A stretch of DNA of 64,000 nt from Lentzea albida (GTDB lineage Bacteria; Actinomycetota; Actinomycetes; Mycobacteriales; Pseudonocardiaceae), in assembly GCF_900111005.1 (NCBI RefSeq), contig NZ_FOFV01000017.1:1-64000 (forward strand), written 5' to 3'. The notes under the pieces are model-generated. The model saw only the letters and a program-made list of their open reading frames with translations. It did no database searches and had not been told where the DNA came from. This document shows, in pieces, positions 17,123 to 24,623 of the stretch. The position numbers were made by a program, and so were the translations under genes. The stretch's first letter is position 1, and each line of letters opens with the position of its first letter.

Positions 17123-18294
17123 GGGCGAACACCTGGGCGGGCCGCAACAAGGTCGAGGTCCGCGACGTGCCGGATCCGAAGATCCTCAACAGTCGCGACG
17201 CGATCGTCCGGATCACCTCCACCGCGATCTGCGGCTCGGACCTGCACCTGGTCGACGGCTACGTGCCGACCATGCAGGACGGCGACGTCCTGGGCCACGA
17301 GTTCATGGGCGAGGTCGTCGAGGTCGGCTCCGGTGTCGCCGCGGACCGGCTGCGCGTCGGGGACCGGGTCGTCGTGCCGTTCCCGATCGCCTGCGGCGCG
17401 TGCGCCGCCTGTGCCGCCGGGCTGTACTCGTGCTGTGAGAACACCAACCCCAACGCCGGGATCTCGGAGAAGATGTTCGGCCACCCCACCGCGGGGATCT
17501 TCGGCTACTCGCACCTGACCGGCGGTTTCGCGGGCGGGCAGGCGCAGTACGCGCGCGTGCCGTTCGCCGACGTCGGGCCGTTGAAGATCGAGTCGGACCT
17601 GACCGACGAGCAGGTGCTGTTCCTCTCCGACATCCTGCCCACCGGGTACATGGGCGCCGACATGTGCGACATCCAGCCCACCGACGTCGTGGCGGTCTGG
17701 GGTGCCGGCCCGGTCGGCCAGTTCGCCATGGACAGTGCCAGGGTCCTCGGCGCCGCGAAGGTCATCGCCATCGACAAGGAGCCCTACCGGCTGCAGATGG
17801 CCGAGCAGGCGGGCCACACGCCGGTGAACTTCGAGGAGGTCGACGTCCGGTCCCGGCTGCTGGAGCTCACCGGCGGACGCGGACCGGACAAGTGCATCGA
17901 CGCCGTGGGCCTGGAGGCCACGCACGGCAGCGCGCACATCTCCGCCTACGACCGGGTCAAGCAGGCCGTGCGGTCCGAGACCGACCGCCCGCACGCGCTG
18001 CGCCAGGCCATCATGTCGTGCCGCAGCGGCGGCGTCGTCTCGGTGATCGGCGTCTACGGCGGACTGATCGACAAGTTCCCGGCCGGCGCGTGGATGAACC
18101 GCTCGCTGACCCTGCGCACCGGGCAGTGCCACGTCCACCGCTACATGAAGCCGCTGCTGGACCGCATCGAACGCGGGGAGCTCGATCCGACCCGGATCAT
18201 CACGCACACCCTGCCGCTCGACGAGGCGGAGCGCGGCTTCGAGATGTTCAAGAACAAAGAGGACAACTGCGAGAAGGTCGTCCTCAAGCCCTGA
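17119..18294 (+). CDS. Zinc-dependent alcohol dehydrogenase (formaldehyde-dehydrogenase-like)
   Basis: A 391-residue MDR enzyme with catalytic zinc ligands in ICGSDLH and GHEFMGEVVEVG, a structural zinc cluster in CGACAACAAGLYSCC, and the coenzyme-binding WGAGPVGQFAMDSARV. The length and the inserts around SCRSGGVVSVIGVYGG match the glutathione-independent formaldehyde dehydrogenase / threonine-dehydrogenase-like subgroup. It is translationally coupled to the SRPBCC gene. A perfect bidirectional hairpin ends the unit. Confidence 0.88.
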   Translation: MRANTWAGRNKVEVRDVPDPKILNSRDAIVRITSTAICGSDLHLVDGYVPTMQDGDVLGHEFMGEVVEVGSGVAADRLRVGDRVVVPFPIACGACAACAAGLYSCCENTNPNAGISEKMFGHPTAGIFGYSHLTGGFAGGQAQYARVPFADVGPLKIESDLTDEQVLFLSDILPTGYMGADMCDIQPTDVVAVWGAGPVGQFAMDSARVLGAAKVIAIDKEPYRLQMAEQAGHTPVNFEEVDVRSRLLELTGGRGPDKCIDAVGLEATHGSAHISAYDRVKQAVRSETDRPHALRQAIMSCRSGGVVSVIGVYGGLIDKFPAGAWMNRSLTLRTGQCHVHRYMKPLLDRIERGELDPTRIITHTLPLDEAERGFEMFKNKEDNCEKVVLKP

Positions 18295-18300
18295 CCGAAC

Positions 18301-18337
18301 GCGGACCAGGAAGTCCACAATGGACTTCCTGGTCCGC
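18301..18337. terminator. Bidirectional hairpin terminator
   Basis: Perfect 17-bp arms (18301-18317 and 18321-18337) around a CAA loop lie in the 46 bp between two convergent genes, 3 bp before the stop of the leftward one. No T-run. Confidence 0.85.
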
Positions 18338-18340
18338 GGG

Positions 18341-19381
18341 TCAGCTCCGCAGCTTCTCGCGGCGCGCCTGCTGGCGGTGACCGTAGGCGGCGTTGCGCAC
18401 CGCTTCGTCACTCTCCAGGCGCGCTCCGAGCGCACCGGCCACGGTCGCGACCGACGCCGCCAGCCACGCCAGTCCCAGGTAGTCGCCCACGGCCGGAGGG
18501 TGGCCGAGCTGCTGTCGCAGGACGGACGGTTCGAGCACCAGCACCGCCGATGCGAGCACCACCAGGAACAACGCCACGTACAACGTGGAGATCCCCAGCA
18601 CCAGCGTGACCACCGTCGTGAGGTTGTACAGCCGCGCCCGCTCCTTCCCGAGCGCGTCGGACGGGCGCTCCCACAGGTCGTGGGTCACGACCAGCCACGT
18701 CACCATCGCCGCGATCGACAGCACCATCGCGGACAGCAGCCTCACCACGCTCGACTGCGCGCCGAGCATCCACATGGTCGGGCTGATCAACGTGTACGCG
18801 CCCGTGCCGAACGCGGCGACCAGCACGCTGGACAGCCCCATCGCGAGCCGCCACGGCCGGTTCGCCCGGACCATGCCCGCGAACATCCGCAGCCGCCCGC
18901 GCAAACCCGGCGCCACGAACCGCACACCGATGTCGTCGGTCGGCGAGTCCACCCGCCGGGCCAACCGGTGCATCGGGACTTCCCGGTCCCTCAGTTCGGC
19001 GACGACGGCGCTGACCACGTCACCGGTCTTGCGGCGCAGGCCCCAGCTGCCGAGCGCCGGAAGCGACGCCACGGCGAGCCCGTCGTCGGCGCTGGCATCG
19101 GCCACCACCGGGTCGGTGCCCGCTCTGCGCGGCAGGTCGGTCAGGCACACCCAGAGGTCACACCGCTCCTCCACGACCTGATCGCGCACCGCTTCCACCA
19201 CGTGGCGCACGGAGCCGTGCTCGTCAGCCGCGAAGTGGTCGCACACCGGCACCACCCGCCACTCGACGTCCCCGTCCACGTCACGACTCAGGCGCCGCGG
19301 CAGATCTCCGGCCAAGTCCTCCACGATGTCGGTCGCCAGCCCGGGATCGGCGAGCAGACCCAGCACAACGGTTTTCTGCAT
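18341..19381 (-). CDS. Membrane protein of unknown function
   Basis: A 346-residue protein. The N-terminal ~160 residues are soluble and acidic (KTVVLGLLADPGLATDI start, a CDLWVCLTDLPRR strand). The rest has four to five hydrophobic helices, including LAMGLSSVLVAAFGTGAYTL, LLSAMVLSIAAMVTWLVV and a long pair near TLYVALFLVVLASAVLV. No catalytic motif is recognised. It stands alone, convergent with the alcohol dehydrogenase. Confidence 0.75.
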   Translation of the reverse strand: MQKTVVLGLLADPGLATDIVEDLAGDLPRRLSRDVDGDVEWRVVPVCDHFAADEHGSVRHVVEAVRDQVVEERCDLWVCLTDLPRRAGTDPVVADASADDGLAVASLPALGSWGLRRKTGDVVSAVVAELRDREVPMHRLARRVDSPTDDIGVRFVAPGLRGRLRMFAGMVRANRPWRLAMGLSSVLVAAFGTGAYTLISPTMWMLGAQSSVVRLLSAMVLSIAAMVTWLVVTHDLWERPSDALGKERARLYNLTTVVTLVLGISTLYVALFLVVLASAVLVLEPSVLRQQLGHPPAVGDYLGLAWLAASVATVAGALGARLESDEAVRNAAYGHRQQARREKLRS

Positions 19382-19744
19382 GCGGCGTCGAGTACCCCGC
19401 GAAAACCCGGATACTCGACCGGATTCCCCGACGCGTCACGGAATCCGTCCTGCCGAACGCCACAGCGGCGATGAGCACCGATGTCACCCGAAACCCTCGA
19501 GACGTGGGAGAGTTGAGGTCCACGCCGCCTCGGCTCCGCGCCGGAAGGCTTCGCCTCATCTCCGAGCACGTCTCACCGCTCGCCGAAGGTCCGCCCGACT
19601 CCACGCCCTCCACCGGGCACCCCCACCAGGGAGACCTCCATCACCGCTCCGGCACTCACCCCCGCCACGGCCGCACCCCGCACGCTCACCGACATCTACG
19701 GTCCCGACGTCGCCGTCTGCGCCCGTCCCGCCCAGGAGCCGGCG

Positions 19745-20839
19745 GTGCCGTCGAGCAGGCACCGCAACACCCGCGACGTCCTGTCCGCCCGTCCCCTCGC
19801 CGTGGCCGCCGGCACTCCCGTCATCAGCAGCGCGGGCGGGACCGAACCCAACCTGATCGCCACCCTTCGCGACGGCGGCCTGCCCGTCGGCACCGACGCG
19901 CGGGAGTTCCGCACCGAGGCCGAGTTCGCGATCCGCGTGAGCGAAGCCCTGAGCGACGGCCTGCGCCTTTCGATGGAATACCCGCAGCCCACCGGGGTGA
20001 GCCCCGACGAACGTTCGGTGAAGAGCGCCGAACTCGTCGGCCACCTCAACAACAAGGCCAGCATCAGCACCTTCGTGGACCCGCGGTTCCAGGCGCGGCG
20101 CCAGATCGTCGCCATCGGCGAACTCGCCCACGCCACCCCGGCCGAGAAGTCCTGGGTCCTCAAAGCCGCCACCAACGCGGCCCACGGTGCCAGTCTCGAC
20201 GTCTACCTGCACCGCGCAGGAGACCGCGTGACGCTGCCCGCGTTCACCGACCTGCTCACCGAGGTCGTCGTCGAGGAGTACCTGGACCTGCACCGCAACT
20301 GGGGCGTCCAGCTCTACGTCGCCGCCGACGGGAAGGCCCGCCTGCTCGCCGTCACCGACCAGCGCGTCGACGCCCTCGGCGTGTACGCCGGCGGCCGCTT
20401 CGGGCTCGTCGTCCCCCTCCCCGCCGACCTGCTCACCGAGTGCCTCGCGATCGCCCAGCGCGCCGCCGACGTCGGCTACCGCGGCATGTGCAGCCTCGAC
20501 TGCGCGCAGACGCACGACGGCAGACTGGTCATGCTCGACCTCAACTTCCGCATCACCAGCGGTTCCATCCCCCTGCTGGCGCTGCACACCGTCCGCCCCG
20601 ACGCCCTCGACCGCCCGTCGGAGTCCACGAAACTCACCACCACAGCACCGATCGCCGCACTGCTGGCCGCGCTGCGTCCTGCCCTGCAACGGGGAGGGCT
20701 GCTTGTCACCGGAGGCCACGACACCCGCCGCACCGACCACCCGGTCAGGCTGACCACACTGCACCTGGTCGTCTTCGGAGACGACCCCGGCGACGTCACC
20801 ACCCGCCGCACCGCGCTCGAAGCCATGTACAACCACTGA
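19745..20839 (+). CDS. ATP-grasp-fold protein, possibly N-terminally truncated
   Basis: A 364-residue protein from a GTG with AGGAG six bases upstream. The C-terminal two thirds look like an ATP-grasp ligase domain (MCSLDCAQTHDG, then MLDLNFRITSGSIP, with Asp/Asn residues in the metal-binding position). Related enzymes include peptide ligases such as PGM1 of pheganomycin; that match is tentative. The frame stays open upstream to 19517 with no ATG, GTG or TTG, and its translation (TLTDIYGPDVAVCARP) looks protein-like, so the original N-terminus may be lost or begin at a rare codon. A broken TetR gene follows, which suggests local decay. Confidence 0.6.
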   Translation: MPSSRHRNTRDVLSARPLAVAAGTPVISSAGGTEPNLIATLRDGGLPVGTDAREFRTEAEFAIRVSEALSDGLRLSMEYPQPTGVSPDERSVKSAELVGHLNNKASISTFVDPRFQARRQIVAIGELAHATPAEKSWVLKAATNAAHGASLDVYLHRAGDRVTLPAFTDLLTEVVVEEYLDLHRNWGVQLYVAADGKARLLAVTDQRVDALGVYAGGRFGLVVPLPADLLTECLAIAQRAADVGYRGMCSLDCAQTHDGRLVMLDLNFRITSGSIPLLALHTVRPDALDRPSESTKLTTTAPIAALLAALRPALQRGGLLVTGGHDTRRTDHPVRLTTLHLVVFGDDPGDVTTRRTALEAMYNH

Positions 20840-20972
20840 CGCGTCGCGAGCTCCGGGTTCCGCGGCGAGGAGATCGCGGAACTGCAACCCGTTCTCGGCG
20901 AGGACCGGCGTTCGAAGCGGCCCGGCAGAACTGGCCGGTGTTCGTGCCGAACCCGCGGACCACGCGACCTCC

Positions 20973-21315
20973 GTGCGCAGGCCGCCAGAGGACACGAGGA
21001 CGCGCATCCTCGAGACCGCCGAACGCATGTTCACCGAGCACGGCGCCTTCTCGGTCTCCCACCGGCAGATCAGCGACGAGGCGGGCCTGGGCGACAACTC
21101 GGCGGTCAGCTACCACTTCGGCAGCAAGACCGAGTTGGCCCGGGCCAGCTACCTGCGGCACTACGGACGCGGAACCGGCCCTGCGCGTGGCTGCGGAGCA
21201 CCACGCCTTCCACGAGGCGCCGTCGACCGCTGGGGCCGTGTTCCGGACGGTGCGGGAGACCCTGGCGCCCGCGGTGCGCTGCCTCGGGGGAACGCTTCCG
21301 CGCGACGCCGGCTGA
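20973..21315 (+). pseudogene. Broken TetR-family regulator
   Basis: The first ~65 codons encode a convincing TetR helix-turn-helix (ETAERMFTEHGAFSVSHRQI, then VSYHFGSKTELARASYL). The frame then shifts near 21165: regulator-like coding (PALRVAAEHHAFHE) continues in the next frame to a stop at 21315. The two parts add up to only about 110 residues against the usual ~200, so there is an internal deletion as well as a frameshift. Confidence 0.65.
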
Positions 21316-21344
21316 GCCATGCCGACGACCTCGTCGGCCGCGCG

Positions 21345-21980
21345 TCAGCGGTCCTTCACGTCCGCCACGTTCAGCCGGGGCGGCCAGCTCTCCAGGACCG
21401 CGTCGACGATCACTCCCAGGTCGGCGCGCCCGGCGCCACCGGCCGCCTGCACCGCCACCCCGTTGCCGATCATCATGAGGTACCTCGCCAGCAGTGCCGG
21501 GTCGGTCTCCGCCGGCAGGTCGCCCTCGTCGACGGCCCGCCGGAAGCGGTCCGTGAGCATGGCCCTGGTCTCGTCGCGCCAGGTGGCCAGCAGTGCGCGG
21601 ATCACCTGCCCGTCCTCGCCCCCGATCAGGGAGGCCCGCAGGCTGAGGCATCCGGCCGGGTAGCCCGGCAGGGTGGCACTGAGGACCGCGCCGTGCAGGA
21701 ACTCCATGGCCACACCGCGGGCAGTCGGCTCGGCAACGGCCGCGACGCCGTAGGACGCCGGGCCGTCCGCGTAGCGCGCGAGGGCCTTGCGGAAGAGCTC
21801 CTCCTTGTTGCCGAAGACGGCGTACATGCTCGTACGGCTGATCCCCATGGCCTCGGTCAGGTCGGGCAGGCTCGCGCCCTCGTAGCCGTTCTGCCAGAAC
21901 ACCCGCATCGCCTTCTCGAGGGCCTCGTCCACGTCGAAGCTCCGAGGCCGCCCGACGGGCGCGCTGCGCTGGCTGTCCAC
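21345..21980 (-). CDS. TetR-family repressor of the divergent SDR
   Basis: A 211-residue TetR protein. The N-terminal HTH reads ALEKAMRVFWQNGYEGASL then GISRTSMYAVFGNKEEL, the pattern of the AcrR/YxaF-like subgroup. The C-terminal ligand domain includes GCLSLRASLIGGEDGQ. The GTG at 21980 is chosen as the first start close to the domain. It is divergent from an SDR gene across a region packed with one repeated palindrome, so autorepression and control of the SDR are expected. Confidence 0.88.
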   Translation of the reverse strand: MDSQRSAPVGRPRSFDVDEALEKAMRVFWQNGYEGASLPDLTEAMGISRTSMYAVFGNKEELFRKALARYADGPASYGVAAVAEPTARGVAMEFLHGAVLSATLPGYPAGCLSLRASLIGGEDGQVIRALLATWRDETRAMLTDRFRRAVDEGDLPAETDPALLARYLMMIGNGVAVQAAGGAGRADLGVIVDAVLESWPPRLNVADVKDR

Positions 21981-21995
21981 GTGACCGAGCCTACC

Positions 21996-22060
21996 AATTC
22001 CGTACCGATCGATCCAAAACTGCTGCCGTAATTTAGTACCGATCGATCGGTACGGAATTA
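21996..22060. promoter_or_regulatory. TetR operator array
   Basis: The 18-base segment AATTCCGTACCGATCGAT at 21996-22013 recurs as its exact reverse complement at 22043-22060. The second site also forms the perfect 18-bp palindrome GTACCGATCGATCGGTAC at 22037-22054. The array sits in the 132 bp between the TetR and SDR start codons. Confidence 0.8.
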
Positions 22061-22112
22061 TGCGCTGGTCAAGCGCGTTACGAGCGGTACCGAACAGAAG
22101 AAGGGCTTCATC

Positions 22113-22865
22113 ATGAACGAGCTGATGGGCAAGACCGCCCTCGTCACCGGTTCCACCTCCGGCATCGGCCGGGCGACGGCCATCGCCCTGGCCGCGCGCG
22201 GCGCGAGCGTCGTGGTGACCGGCCGCGACGCCGGGCGCGGTGCGGAGGTGGTCCGGGAGATCGAGTCCGCCGGTGGCACGGCCCGCTTCGTCGCGGCCGA
22301 CCTGACCAGCCAGGAGGACGTGGCCCGGCTGGCCGAGCAGGCGGGCGAGGTGGACGTGCTGGTGAACAACGCCGCGGCGGCCAGCTTCGGCCCCAGCGCC
22401 AGCATCACCACCGAGCAGTACGACGCGATGCTCGACGGCAACCTGCGAGCGGTCTACGCGCTGACCGCCGCCCTCGCGCCGAGGATGGCCGACCGGGGCA
22501 GCGGCAGCGTGATCAACGTCAGCAGCGGCGCCGCCACGCTCGGTGACCGCTACAACGCCGTCTACGCGGCCACGAAGGGAGCGGTCAACTCGCTGACCCG
22601 CGCCTGGGCGGCCGAGTACGGCCCGGCCGGCGTGAACGTCAACGCGGTGGCCCCCGGCCCGGTCTACACCAGCGCCCCCGCCGAGTGGCTGGACAGGTAC
22701 AACCCGCTCATCCCCCTGCGCCGCGTCGCCCGCCCCGAGGACGTCGCCGAGGTGATCGCCTTCCTGGCGGGCCCCGGCGCGTCGTACGTCAACGGGGCCG
22801 TCATCCCCGTGGACGGCGGCCTCACCGCGGTCGAGCCCCCGAAGGCGGAGCTGTCGGCCGCCTGA
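22113..22865 (+). CDS. Short-chain dehydrogenase/reductase under TetR control
   Basis: A 250-residue classical SDR with TGSTSGIG near residue 13, VDVLVNNAAAASFG, an Asn-Val-Ser-Ser strand, the catalytic YAATKGAV and the C-terminal NGAVIPVDGGL. It resembles 3-oxoacyl-ACP-reductase-like enzymes, but the substrate is not predictable. Expression is probably induced when the divergent TetR protein releases the operator array just upstream. Confidence 0.9.
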   Translation: MNELMGKTALVTGSTSGIGRATAIALAARGASVVVTGRDAGRGAEVVREIESAGGTARFVAADLTSQEDVARLAEQAGEVDVLVNNAAAASFGPSASITTEQYDAMLDGNLRAVYALTAALAPRMADRGSGSVINVSSGAATLGDRYNAVYAATKGAVNSLTRAWAAEYGPAGVNVNAVAPGPVYTSAPAEWLDRYNPLIPLRRVARPEDVAEVIAFLAGPGASYVNGAVIPVDGGLTAVEPPKAELSAA

Positions 22866-22897
22866 CAGCGCGGTGACGCACGACGTCGAGGACCGGG

Positions 22898-23026
22898 TCA
22901 GACCATCGGGTCGCCGTCGGCGGTCTGATCCGCCTCGACGCACGGCACGTGCACGGGATTCCAGCTGAACCCGTTGTCGTGGAACGGTTCGCGCATCGCC
23001 GTGAGCAGGGTGTCCTTGTTGGACAA
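22898..23026 (-). CDS. Possible 42-residue protein or gene remnant
   Basis: A leftward frame from a TTG at 23026 encodes a protein-like sequence (SNKDTLLTAMREPFHDNG, ending ADQTADGDPMV). An internal ATG lies at 22996. No good ribosome site is seen at the TTG. It overlaps the upstream region of the Ser/Thr kinase gene. It could be a small protein, a leftover C-terminus or chance. Confidence 0.2.
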   Translation of the reverse strand: MSNKDTLLTAMREPFHDNGFSWNPVHVPCVEADQTADGDPMV

Positions 23027-23126
23027 GTCAGATCTTTCACGCTCCGAGCAGGACTCGTTCACCCGACTGATACCGTGTGGCCGGATCAGCTCGCCTGGAC
23101 GGCGACTCCCCCGGAGGGTCTGCACA

Positions 23127-24617
23127 GTGATCGATCCCGGCAGTTCCGCTCCGGCAACGGGAATGTTCGGTCCATATCGGCTGGAGTCACTGCTGGGCCG
23201 CGGTGGCATGGGCGAGGTCTACCGCGCCTACGACACCGTCAAGGAGCGCACCGTCGCGGTGAAGCTCCTGCCGGTCGGTCTGGCCTCCGACACCGGGTAC
23301 CAGGCCCGCTTCCGGCGTGAATCCCAGGTGGCGGCCCGACTGCGTGAGCCGCACATCATCCCGATCCACGACTTCGGCGAGATCAACGGCCACCTGTTCA
23401 TCGACATGCGCCTGGTCGACGGCCTCGACCTGGGCTCGCTCCTGCGCCGGGAAGGGCCGCTGGACCCGGCCCGCGCGGTGCACGTCGTCGGGCAGATCGG
23501 CGCGGCGCTCGACGCCGCGCACGCCGAGAACCTGATCCACCGCGACGTCAAGCCCTCCAACGTGATCGTCGCCGGGACCGGCGCGGACGAGTTCGCCTAC
23601 CTCATCGACTTCGGCATCGTCCACAGCTCGCTCGACACCACCGCCACGAGCGACACCGCGCTCGGCAGCCCCGCCTACACGGCACCCGAGCGGCTGCAAC
23701 CGGTTCTGGCCGCGGACGCCTTCCAGAAGGCCGTCGACATCTACGCCCTGGGCTGTGTGCTCCACGAGCTCCTCACCGGGCAACTCCCGTTCCCGTGCGA
23801 GAACAACCTGGCGATGATGTTCGCCCACCTCAACACCGCACCGCCACGGCCCAGCGCCGTCCGCCCCGGTCTTCCGCCCGGACTCGACGACGTCGTCACC
23901 CGCGCCCTGGCCAAGGACCCCCGGCACCGCCACCCCACAGCCGGAGCACTGGCCGCGGCGGCGCGTGCGGCGCTGGCTCCCCCGCGTCAGGCCGTCCCGG
24001 CACCTGCCGTGAACGCGGGAGCGAGGAGACCTGACGGCCGGGCGGTGGAACCGCAGCACACCCGGTTGCTGCCGGACCAGGCCCCTCGCCCGCCGGCCCG
24101 GCGTCGTGCGCTCGGCTGGGGCATCGCCGCGTTCGTCCTGCTCGCCGTGATCGCGTCGGCCGTCGTCCTGTACCCGCACCTGCGGTCCTGGACGTCGTCC
24201 GCGTCGTCCACCTCCACCACGCCCGTCGCCACGCCGTCCTCCGGGCCGCCCTCCTCCGCCGTCCAGACCACGACGCGCCTGCTGACCATTCCCGCCGGTG
24301 GCCCGCTGTTCGGCAACGACGAGGCGCAGGCGAAAGGGCCGGCCATCTGCGAGCAGGTGGGCGGCAAGTTCAACGTCGCGTGGTTCACCCCGGGCCAGAC
24401 CGTCGGTGAGTACAGCATGGTGACCTGCTCGTTCGTGTTCGAGCCGACCACGAGGCGCGTTCTGGACATCGACGCCGGCGGCCTGATCGCCGACGAGGAC
24501 GACGCGCGGGACAAGGCCCCGCAGATCTGCGCCAAGGCGGGCGGCACGTGGAACGAGCGGTGGCACGACGTGGTCCCGGGCAAGTACAGCGTGGTCAACT
24601 GCACCATCGCGTTCTGA
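23127..24617 (+). CDS. Membrane Ser/Thr protein kinase with a two-repeat extracellular domain
   Basis: A 496-residue PknB-type kinase. The kinase domain shows GRGGMGEV (24-31), the VAVK lysine (46), HRDVKPSN (138-145), DFG (161-163) and APE (186-188). A Pro-rich linker is followed by one membrane helix at about 330-350. The extracellular part has a Ser/Thr-rich stalk and two similar ~35-residue units, each with a Cys pair (ICEQVGGKFN...MVTCSF and ICAKAGGTWN...VVNCTI). It therefore probably senses something outside the cell through a disulfide-bonded repeat domain. The GTG at 23127 has GGAGGG upstream. Confidence 0.88.
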   Translation: MIDPGSSAPATGMFGPYRLESLLGRGGMGEVYRAYDTVKERTVAVKLLPVGLASDTGYQARFRRESQVAARLREPHIIPIHDFGEINGHLFIDMRLVDGLDLGSLLRREGPLDPARAVHVVGQIGAALDAAHAENLIHRDVKPSNVIVAGTGADEFAYLIDFGIVHSSLDTTATSDTALGSPAYTAPERLQPVLAADAFQKAVDIYALGCVLHELLTGQLPFPCENNLAMMFAHLNTAPPRPSAVRPGLPPGLDDVVTRALAKDPRHRHPTAGALAAAARAALAPPRQAVPAPAVNAGARRPDGRAVEPQHTRLLPDQAPRPPARRRALGWGIAAFVLLAVIASAVVLYPHLRSWTSSASSTSTTPVATPSSGPPSSAVQTTTRLLTIPAGGPLFGNDEAQAKGPAICEQVGGKFNVAWFTPGQTVGEYSMVTCSFVFEPTTRRVLDIDAGGLIADEDDARDKAPQICAKAGGTWNERWHDVVPGKYSVVNCTIAF

Positions 24618-24623
24618 GTCGCC

